Below, one piece after another: positions 58,279-64,000 of a stretch of 64,000 nucleotides of DNA (positions are counted from its first letter, which is position 1; every line of letters starts with the position of its first letter). Below the pieces are notes generated by a model. That model worked only from the letters and a program-made list of their open reading frames with translations, was not told the origin of the DNA and did no database searches. The stretch comes from Micromonospora sp. WMMD1082 (GTDB lineage Bacteria; Actinomycetota; Actinomycetes; Mycobacteriales; Micromonosporaceae), in the NCBI RefSeq assembly GCF_029626175.1, contig NZ_JARUBM010000002.1:6093001-6157000 (forward strand), written 5' to 3'. The translations under genes and the position numbers were made by a program.

Positions 58279-58952
58279 CGGGTCAGCACCACGTCGCCGA
58301 TCTGGCGGGCCTCCACCACCTGGGCCCGCCGCCCCGCGTGCCACGGGAAGCTGCCCTCGCCGACGAAGCGGGGCGCCCGCCGATCCCCCACGAAGAACGG
58401 GGCCACCACCAGGTGCAGCTCGTCGGCCAGGCCGGCGGCGAGGAACTGGCCGTGCACCACCGCGCCGCCCTCCACCAGCAACCGGCGTACGCCCCGGTCG
58501 GCGAGGTCGGCCAGGACCCGCTCCAGGTCGACCGGGTCACCGGCGTCGACCACCGTGGCGAGCCGACCCACCCGGTGTCGGGTCTTCTCCAGCGCGCCGC
58601 TGGCGCTGTAGACGATCCGGTCGGTGTCGCCGACGGTGAAGAACCGGGCTTCCGGATCCAGGTCTCCGCAGCCGGTCACGGTCACCCGGGTCGGTGATCC
58701 CGGCAGGCCCCGGGCCAGGCGGTCGGCCCGGCGCCGGTCGCACCGGACCAGCAGACGGGGATCGTCGCGGCGGACGGTGCCGGCGCCGACCAGGATCGCG
58801 TCGCACCCGGCACGGACCGCGTCCACCCGGTCGAGATCCGCGTCGTTGGAGAGCAGCAGCCGCTCGTCCGTGGCGTCGTCGATGTAGCCGTCGATCGAGG
58901 TGGCGCAGCTGAGCAGCACGTACGGCCGCGGCGCCGTCGGCGGGCCGGTCAC
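58245..58952 (-). CDS. RibD C-terminal-type reductase (dihydrofolate reductase fold)
   Basis: A 235-residue protein equal to the reductase domain of RibD: YVLLSCATSIDGYIDD, DAILVGAGTVRRDDPRLLVR and the nucleotide-binding RLLVEGGAVVHGQFLAAGLADELHLVVAPFF. There is no deaminase domain. RibD-type reductases reduce the ribosyl group of 2,5-diamino-6-ribosylamino-pyrimidinone 5'-phosphate with NADPH. It overlaps ribA (stop/start, 4 bases), so both act on the same GTP-derived pyrimidine; but the other riboflavin genes are absent here, so this pair probably feeds a dedicated pathway rather than bulk riboflavin. Confidence 0.88.
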   Translation of the reverse strand: MTGPPTAPRPYVLLSCATSIDGYIDDATDERLLLSNDADLDRVDAVRAGCDAILVGAGTVRRDDPRLLVRCDRRRADRLARGLPGSPTRVTVTGCGDLDPEARFFTVGDTDRIVYSASGALEKTRHRVGRLATVVDAGDPVDLERVLADLADRGVRRLLVEGGAVVHGQFLAAGLADELHLVVAPFFVGDRRAPRFVGEGSFPWHAGRRAQVVEARQIGDVVLTRYALSERCDPA

Positions 58953-59587
58953 CGGACGAAGGGAAGGTCGGCGGCGCGGGCGGCGCGGCTGGCCTTGGCC
59001 GCGAGGTAGTCGGCGTTGGCCGGGGACAGGAACACGCCGGTGGGCACCTGCTCGGTCACGGTGACCCCGAGCCGACCCAGCTGCTCGGTCTTCTCCGGGT
59101 TGTTGCTCAACACCGAGATCGGCCCGACGCCGAGCGCGGCGAGCATCTGCGCGGCCACCGTGTAGTCGCGTTCGTCCTCGGAGTGGCCGAGCGCGACGTT
59201 GGCCTCGTAGGTGTCCAGCCCGCCGTCCTGCAACGCGTACGCGTCGAGCTTGGCGTACAGCCCGATGCCCCGGCCCTCCTGCCGCAGGTAGAGCAGGTAC
59301 CCACCGACGTCGGCGATCCGCTGCACCGCCTCCCGCAGCTGCGGGCCGCAGTCGCAGCGCTGGCTGCCGAACACGTCACCGGTGAGGCACTCGCTGTGCG
59401 GACGGACCAGCGGCACCTTCCCGCCCCCCGCGCCGGTGCTGTCACCGAGGCCGAAGGCGAGGTGCTCCCGGCCGTCGACCAACCCGTCGAAGGTGAACAG
59501 CCGGGCCGTGGTGGTGTAGCCGTCGGGAAACCGCAGCGGCACGGTGACCTGCGTCCGGATGGTGGCGACAGGCAGTGATTCGGACAT
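58949..59587 (-). CDS. ribA: GTP cyclohydrolase II
   Basis: A 212-residue stand-alone GTP cyclohydrolase II, without the DHBP synthase domain of RibBA. Zinc ligands: C-L-T-G-D-V-F-G-S-Q-R-C-D-C (HSECLTGDVFGSQRCDCG); substrate and catalytic motifs YLRQEGRGIGLYAKLDAY and VALGHSEDERDY, and SNNPEKTEQLGRLGV near the end. It opens the imidazole ring of GTP, releasing formate and pyrophosphate. It precedes the RibD-type reductase and follows the membrane protein gene by 11 bases in a seven-gene run. The ATG at 59587 is used. Confidence 0.93.
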   Translation of the reverse strand: MSESLPVATIRTQVTVPLRFPDGYTTTARLFTFDGLVDGREHLAFGLGDSTGAGGGKVPLVRPHSECLTGDVFGSQRCDCGPQLREAVQRIADVGGYLLYLRQEGRGIGLYAKLDAYALQDGGLDTYEANVALGHSEDERDYTVAAQMLAALGVGPISVLSNNPEKTEQLGRLGVTVTEQVPTGVFLSPANADYLAAKASRAARAADLPFVR

Positions 59588-59598
59588 GGGTCTCCTCG

Positions 59599-60561
59599 TC
59601 AGACGGTGGCGGGTACACGGACACGTCGGGCCAGCAGCACGGCGGCTCCGGGCAGGCTCGCGACGAGCACCAGGGCGCCGTACACCGTCGCGGTGGCCAC
59701 CCCCTCGGCGGCGGTCAGGCCGGCGGCGCCGAACGCCCACGCGGCCACGCCCTCGCGGGGGCCGAACCCGGCGACGTTCGCCGGCACCCCCATCGCGAGC
59801 AGGGCCAGCAGGGTCAGCGGCAGCAGCAGGCTCACCGGGGCGGTGGAGCCCGCGGTGCGGGCCGCCACCAGGAACGTCGCGAGATGCCCGGCGACCGCGA
59901 GCGCGGAGGCGAGCAGCACTCCGGCCCAGGTACGCCGACCGAGCAGCCCGCTGCGCACGTCGGACACGGCGGTGCCGACCGCGCGGGTGAACCGGGAGGC
60001 ACCGGAGCGCGGCAGCAGTCGGGCGGCCAGTACCACGGCGACCAGCACCGCCACCGCCACGGCGGTCGCCACCGGCAGGAACGGGCGCACCGGTGAGGGG
60101 AAGGCGAACAGCAGCACCACGGCGACCGCGACCAACACGACCTGCCCGGCCATCCGCTCCCACACCACCGCCCGGATGCCCCGGCCGATGTCACCGACGT
60201 CACGGCCGTGGCGTACCGCGCGGTGCACGTCGCCGAGGATCCCGCCGGGCAGGGTCGCGTTGAGGAACACCGCCCGGTAGCAGTGCCCGACCGCCTCCCG
60301 CAGCGGGAGGCGGACGCCGAGGCCACCGGCGACGAGGCTCCACCGCCAGGCGGCGCAGACCGTGGTGAGCACGCCGATGGCGAGCGCGGCGGCCAGCGCG
60401 GGCGCGTCGATCAGGCGCAGCCCGGCCAGGAACGGCCCGGTGCCGAGCCAGCAGAGCAGCCCGACGAGCACGGCCAGCCCCAGGACCAGCCGCGCCCACC
60501 CCCACCACGACCGACCCGCCGGGGCCGCCGTGGACACGGCGCCGCCAGCTTCATCCCCCAC
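59599..60561 (-). CDS. Lysylphosphatidylglycerol synthase TM-type membrane protein (flippase-like)
   Basis: A 320-residue integral membrane protein with about seven to eight helices of the LPG_synthase_TM (UPF0104/MprF flippase-like) family: ARLVLGLAVLVGLLCWLG, LNATLPGGILGDVHRAVRHGRD and ANVAGFGPREGVAAWAFGAAGL are the family motifs. It has no synthase domain. Members are thought to translocate lipid-linked molecules. The GTG at 60561 has a strong ribosome-binding site (ggggaggcacga); an earlier start would add an Arg-rich tail. In this run it may export or flip the product of the neighbouring glycosyltransferase and pterin-type enzymes (inference). Confidence 0.87.
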   Translation of the reverse strand: MGDEAGGAVSTAAPAGRSWWGWARLVLGLAVLVGLLCWLGTGPFLAGLRLIDAPALAAALAIGVLTTVCAAWRWSLVAGGLGVRLPLREAVGHCYRAVFLNATLPGGILGDVHRAVRHGRDVGDIGRGIRAVVWERMAGQVVLVAVAVVLLFAFPSPVRPFLPVATAVAVAVLVAVVLAARLLPRSGASRFTRAVGTAVSDVRSGLLGRRTWAGVLLASALAVAGHLATFLVAARTAGSTAPVSLLLPLTLLALLAMGVPANVAGFGPREGVAAWAFGAAGLTAAEGVATATVYGALVLVASLPGAAVLLARRVRVPATV

Positions 60562-60623
60562 TCGTGCCTCCCCGGCATGGCGATCTTCCCTGACTGTACG
60601 CACGCAGCCGGTCGGCCAGCGGT

Positions 60624-61448
60624 TCAACGGGGCATGGCCAGCAGGTCGGCATGGTCGACCAGTACCCCGAGCCGGCCGGTCTCAGCCTCGGTCAGTCGGC
60701 GTCGCGCGTACTCGCCGGTACGGGCGGTCAGCTCGGGGCGCTGCTCGCGGGCCGCGTCGAGCCAACCGGTGAACCACTCCGCCGCCAGGGCGGCCTGCTG
60801 CGGCCCGAGCCGCCATGGGCTGGGCCGTGCCTCGACGTCCACCCCGTGCCGGGCGAACGCGGCGGCGCAGGCGTCGGCGGCGTCCGGCCCGAGCAGCCGG
60901 CGACCGTTGACGGTGCGGCGCTGGTGGGCGTTGAAGGCCGCGGCGACCTCGTCATCCAGCGGGTCGGCCGGGGTCAGCCGCACCGTGCCGGTCACCGAGA
61001 TCAGGAACAGCGTCGGGCAGCCGGCCTTCGCGCAGGCGGCCGCCAGCTGGTCGACCTCCTCGGCGGTCAGCATGTCGAGCAGGGCCGAGGCGGTGACCAG
61101 CGCGGCGTCGGCCAGCTCGGCGGCGGTCAGCCGGGTCAGGTCACCCCGGCGCGTCTCGACGGTCACCGGCGCGCCGTCGGCGGCGGTGGCGGGCATCCCG
61201 GCGCGGGCCCGGGACAGCAGGTCCGGGTCCTGGTCGTAGAGGATCCAGTGCTGCGGCCCGGGCAGCAGCGGGGCCAGCCAGCGGCCCAGCGAGCCGGTGC
61301 CGGCGCCGAGGTCGTGCACGACGAACGGCCCGTCGCCGGCCAGCGCCGCGCGCAGCGTGCCGACCAACTCCGTCGACCGGGCCGCCACGTCGGCGGGTTC
61401 CCGCAGCGCGAGCCACTGCGCGAAGTCGGGCGGGAGATCGATGCTCAT
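60624..61448 (-). CDS. Class I SAM-dependent methyltransferase
   Basis: A 274-residue methyltransferase-like protein with motif I VVHDLGAGTGSLGRWLAPLL, an acidic SAM-ribose residue in ILYDQDPDLLSRA and DAALVTASALLDMLTAEEV after it. The C-terminal half (RTVNGRRLLGPDAADACAAAFARHGVDV, LAAEWFTGWLDAA) is specific for this subgroup. Its ATG overlaps the stop of the glycosyltransferase gene (ATGA), so the two are translated together. Acceptor unknown; a sugar or pyrimidine/pterin-type product is plausible from context. Confidence 0.88.
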   Translation of the reverse strand: MSIDLPPDFAQWLALREPADVAARSTELVGTLRAALAGDGPFVVHDLGAGTGSLGRWLAPLLPGPQHWILYDQDPDLLSRARAGMPATAADGAPVTVETRRGDLTRLTAAELADAALVTASALLDMLTAEEVDQLAAACAKAGCPTLFLISVTGTVRLTPADPLDDEVAAAFNAHQRRTVNGRRLLGPDAADACAAAFARHGVDVEARPSPWRLGPQQAALAAEWFTGWLDAAREQRPELTARTGEYARRRLTEAETGRLGVLVDHADLLAMPR

Positions 61449-62521
61449 GCCGACGCCTCCTTGAGGGCGGTGGTGATCAGGGCGACGGTGGTCGTCCAGT
61501 CGTCGAGGGTGGCTCGCCGCCGGTGGGCGGCCCGTCGGAGCCGTTCGCGCAGCGACGCGTCGTCGAGCCAGCGGCGCAGGGCCGCGGCGAGGGCGGGTGG
61601 GTCGTCGGGCGGCACCAGCAGGCCGGGACGTTCGCCCTCGGCCGTGTGCCCGAGGGTGTCGGGCAGCCCACCGACCGCCGTGGCGAGCACCGGCACGCCA
61701 CGTGCCAGTGCCTCGGTGACCACCATCCCGTACGTCTCACCGCGCGACGGGTGCACCAGCAGGTCCGCGCCGGCGTACGCGGCGTCGAGCCGGTCAGCGG
61801 CCAGTGCCCCGGCCAGCCGGATCCGGTCGCCGAGTCGCCGGGCGCTGATCCGCTCGCGCAGCCGGTCGACGAACTCCGGTTCCCGGTGCAGCGACCCGAC
61901 ACAGGTCAGCGTCCAGGGCCGGTCGGGCACCGCCGCGAGCGCCTCGATCAGCACGTCGTGGCCCTTGTGTCGGGCGACCGCCGCGACGCAGAGCAGCGCC
62001 GAACCGGCCGCCGACCCCGGCACGGGTGGCGCCGGGTCCACCCCCGGCGCGGCGACGTGCACCCGGTCGGCCGGCAGCGCGTACCGCCGCAGCAGCGCGT
62101 CGCGGGTCCAGGTGCTGGTGGCGACGACGGCGGTGGCGGCGGCCAGCGCCCGCGCCTCGGCGTCGTCGTCGCGCGGCAGGTGGACCAGGGGGACCAGGCG
62201 CAGCCGCCGGGCGTGCGCGGTGAGGGCGTCCGGCGTCACCGAGGCGACCAGGCCGTCGATCAGCACGAGCGCGCCGTCGGGCAACCCGGCGAGCACCCCG
62301 GCCAGCGCGGCGTGCTCGGCCGGCGACGGTCGGGGCCAGGCGCCGGGCACGGCGTGCTCGCGGACCGACCAGCCGGCCGCGGCGAGCCCGGCGCAGATCC
62401 GCCGGTCGTAGGCGTTGCCGCCGCTGGGTGACGCCGGGTCGTCGATGTCGCCGGGCAGGACGACGTGCAGGATCGGCACGTCAGAGACGTCGCCCGGCGC
62501 GATGACGTGCGGAATCGGCAC
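61445..62521 (-). CDS. GT4-type glycosyltransferase with duplicated N terminus
   Basis: A 358-residue GT-B glycosyltransferase, retaining family 4: LLCVAAVARHKGHDVLIEALAAV, GALAADRLDAAYAGADLLVHPSRGETYGMVVTEALARGVPVLAT with the E-x7-E donor motif, and LLVPPDDPPALAAAL. The N terminus SGGNAYDRRICAGLAAAGW is normal, but it is preceded by two versions of the same 14-residue block, VPIPHVIAPGDVSD and VPILHVVLPGDIDD, caused by a 42-bp tandem duplication. The second GTG (62479) is probably the original start; the first (62521) follows the PTPS-like stop by one base. Confidence 0.9.
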   Translation of the reverse strand: MPIPHVIAPGDVSDVPILHVVLPGDIDDPASPSGGNAYDRRICAGLAAAGWSVREHAVPGAWPRPSPAEHAALAGVLAGLPDGALVLIDGLVASVTPDALTAHARRLRLVPLVHLPRDDDAEARALAAATAVVATSTWTRDALLRRYALPADRVHVAAPGVDPAPPVPGSAAGSALLCVAAVARHKGHDVLIEALAAVPDRPWTLTCVGSLHREPEFVDRLRERISARRLGDRIRLAGALAADRLDAAYAGADLLVHPSRGETYGMVVTEALARGVPVLATAVGGLPDTLGHTAEGERPGLLVPPDDPPALAAALRRWLDDASLRERLRRAAHRRRATLDDWTTTVALITTALKEASA

Positions 62522-62527
62522 GTCAGA
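62444..62527 (-). repeat. 42-bp tandem duplication at the gene junction
   Basis: Two adjacent 42-bp units (62527-62486 and 62485-62444, 35 of 42 identical), each beginning TCTGACGTGCCGAT, span the stop codon of the PTPS-like gene and the start of the glycosyltransferase gene. The frame is kept, adding 14 residues to the glycosyltransferase. Confidence 0.85.
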
Positions 62528-62942
62528 CGAGTTCCCCGCCGGTGGCGAGCGACCGCTCGTAGCTGGCCCAGGCGACGTGCGACTCGTGCAGGGTGACCGC
62601 GATACCGGTCAGTCCGTGAGCGCCGGCGCCGAGGTCACCGGCGTGGACCCGGTCGGCGAGCCGGTCGGCGATGGTGCGGGCCAGCACCTCGGTGGTGGTG
62701 TTCGTACCGGCGAAGGCGGGCTCGTCGTCCAGGTTACGATAGTTCAGCTCGCCGAGCACCGCCTGGAGCTGGTCGGTGGCCAGCCCGATGTCGACCACGA
62801 TGCCGTCGTCGTCGAGGTCGGGGCGGCGGAAGCTCGCGTCGACGACGAACGTCGCGCCGTGCAGCCGCTGGGCGGGGCCGAAGACCTCGCCGCGGAAGCT
62901 GTGGGCGATCATGATGTGGTCACGGACGGTCACGCTGAACAC
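62523..62942 (-). CDS. 6-pyruvoyl-tetrahydropterin/6-carboxytetrahydropterin synthase-like protein, non-canonical active site
   Basis: A 139-residue T-fold protein of the PTPS/QueD family: N-terminal [16 protein letters not shown], then [46 protein letters not shown] and the late [12 protein letters not shown]. The canonical CxxxHGH motif reads A-x-x-x-H-G-A here: the catalytic Cys and one zinc His are both missing, while the other His residues are kept. The reaction may therefore differ from both tetrahydrobiopterin and queuosine enzymes. It lies 3 bases downstream of the MDR dehydrogenase and 1 base before the glycosyltransferase. GTG start. Confidence 0.87.
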   Translation of the reverse strand: MFSVTVRDHIMIAHSFRGEVFGPAQRLHGATFVVDASFRRPDLDDDGIVVDIGLATDQLQAVLGELNYRNLDDEPAFAGTNTTTEVLARTIADRLADRVHAGDLGAGAHGLTGIAVTLHESHVAWASYERSLATGGELV

Positions 62943-62945
62943 GGA

Positions 62946-63926
62946 CTACTCCCCGTCGTAGGTGATGAGATGGCACAGCGCGGGCAGGTCGCCCCCGCTG
63001 AGTCGAGCGAGCACGTCGGGCAGTTCCGCGAACGGTGACCGCCCGGTGATCAGTGCGTCGAACGCCGGGTCGGCGAGCAGGTCGAGGGCGAGCGCCATCC
63101 GGTCGGCGTAGCCGCGGCTGCCGCGCCGGGCGGGGGCGACCATGCCGACCTGGCTGCTGCGGACGGTCAGCCGCCCGGAGTGGAACGCGCCGCCGAGGGA
63201 GAGCTGCACCGGCCGATCGCCGTACCAGCTCAGTTCGAGCAGGGTACCCTCCGGCACGAGCAGGTCCAGGCCGCGTTGCAGGCCGGCGGCGGTGGCGCTG
63301 GCGTGCACCACGAGATCACGCCCGCCGGTGGCCGCCTCGGGGGCGGCGAAGTCGACGCCGAGGGCGGCGGCCACCTCGGCGCGGGCCGGGTCGGTGTCGA
63401 CCAACTCCACCCGCACGCCGGGGAAGCGGGCCAGCAGGGCGGCCACGGCGCAGCCGACCATGCCGCCCCCGATCACGCTGACCCGGTCGCCGATCAGGGG
63501 CGCGGCGTCCCAGAGCGCGTTGACGGCGGTCTCCACCGTGCCGGCGAGCACCGCGCGGGTCGCCGGCACCCCGTCCGGCACGACGGTCACCGCCGCCGCG
63601 GGCACCACGTACGCGCTCTGGTGCGGGTGCAGGCAGAACACCGTACGCCCGCGCAGGTGCGCCGGCCCCTGCGCGACCTCGCCGACGCTGAGGTAGCCGT
63701 ACTTGACCGGGGCGGGGAAGTCGCCCTCCTGGAACGGGGCGCGCATCGTGGCGTACTGGCTGGCGGGCACGCCACCGGTGAAGACCAGGGTCTCGGTGCC
63801 CCGGCTGACCCCGGAGTAGCGGCTGCGGACCAGCACCTCGTCGTCGCGCGGCTCGGGCAGCGTCACCGGGCGGATCTCGCCCGCGCCGGGCGCGCGGAGC
63901 CAGAAGGCGCGGGCCGCTCGCGTCAC
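62946..63926 (-). CDS. MDR-superfamily dehydrogenase without catalytic zinc ligands
   Basis: A 326-residue medium-chain dehydrogenase/reductase: N-terminal catalytic domain (DDEVLVRSRYSGVSRGTETLVF, PVKYGYLSVGEVAQG), NAD(P)-binding VSVIGGGMVGCAVAALLARFP and LVDTDPARAEVAAALGVDF. The usual zinc Cys is Ser (SGVSRGTE) and the GHE motif is changed to GYL, as in zinc-free MDR enzymes such as the BchC-like group. The GTG at 63926 has a gggag ribosome-binding site; an ATG at 63971 would add 15 residues. It is the first gene of the seven-gene run within the window. Confidence 0.86.
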   Translation of the reverse strand: MTRAARAFWLRAPGAGEIRPVTLPEPRDDEVLVRSRYSGVSRGTETLVFTGGVPASQYATMRAPFQEGDFPAPVKYGYLSVGEVAQGPAHLRGRTVFCLHPHQSAYVVPAAAVTVVPDGVPATRAVLAGTVETAVNALWDAAPLIGDRVSVIGGGMVGCAVAALLARFPGVRVELVDTDPARAEVAAALGVDFAAPEAATGGRDLVVHASATAAGLQRGLDLLVPEGTLLELSWYGDRPVQLSLGGAFHSGRLTVRSSQVGMVAPARRGSRGYADRMALALDLLADPAFDALITGRSPFAELPDVLARLSGGDLPALCHLITYDGE

Positions 63927-64000
63927 CGATTTTTCTCCCTTACCTGCGTCCGGACCGAACCGATCCGTCATGTTTTCCGTACTTCCCTGACAGGGGTCGT

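Overview
The window is very GC-rich, dense in coding sequence, full of GTG starts and 4-base ATGA/GTGA gene overlaps. It carries actinobacterial markers: RbpA, separate polyprenol-phosphate-mannose synthase and Lnt genes, a sigma-R type promoter, recurrent TANNNT motifs 6-7 bases before start codons (leaderless transcripts) and a DmdR/IdeR-type iron box. It looks like a chromosomal segment of an actinomycete, most likely Micromonosporaceae; the family assignment is inference from gene content. I see no rRNA, tRNA, CRISPR array, prophage module or replication origin.

Layout. 0-5 kb: a glycoside operon (GH3 tail, LacI regulator, GH95-like enzyme) and a zinc-motif/coiled-coil protein. 5-11 kb: rbpA, fxsA, the lipoprotein-maturation pair (Ppm-like GT2 and Lnt), and a flavoprotein-methyltransferase fusion divergent from an XRE-cupin regulator. 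11.5-19.8 kb: a lysine-degradation locus. One strand has kdd, an amidohydrolase, kamD, kamE, kal and a MutL/GlmL-like ATPase; the other has kamA. They share an AT-rich divergent promoter region. Together they convert lysine through beta-lysine and 3,5-diaminohexanoate towards crotonyl-CoA; the Kce step is not in the window. 20-30 kb: an ABC-F ATPase preceded by a 14-codon leader peptide and hairpin (candidate antibiotic-responsive attenuator), then general metabolism genes and a GVxGxS-repeat protein.

30.5-33.8 kb: a nested insertion. An ISL3-family element (26-bp perfect inverted repeats, 8-bp target duplication) sits inside the terminal repeat of an IS256-family element, which itself split a perfect 18-bp-stem hairpin downstream of a membrane-protein gene. 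A fragment of a chloramphenicol-phosphotransferase-like gene lies beside it. 33.8-37 kb: a GlxA-type regulator, a saccharopine-dehydrogenase-like protein and an APH-like kinase. 37-49 kb: a desferrioxamine-type siderophore locus read in both directions from one iron box: desE-desABCD on one side; two permeases, an ATPase, a cytoplasmic penicillin-acylase homologue and a second acetyltransferase on the other.

49-58 kb is less tidy: a long hairpin repeat, a MarR/SDR pair around a perfect 12+12 operator, three apparent single-base frameshifts, an eroded copy of an inositol-monophosphatase 3' end, and three related XRE/TPR regulator modules. 58-64 kb: a compact seven-gene minus-strand run (non-zinc MDR dehydrogenase, PTPS-like protein lacking the catalytic Cys and one zinc His, GT4 glycosyltransferase, methyltransferase, LPG-synthase-type membrane protein, GTP cyclohydrolase II, RibD-type reductase). 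It looks like an uncharacterised GTP-derived metabolite pathway and is my best candidate for an undescribed system.
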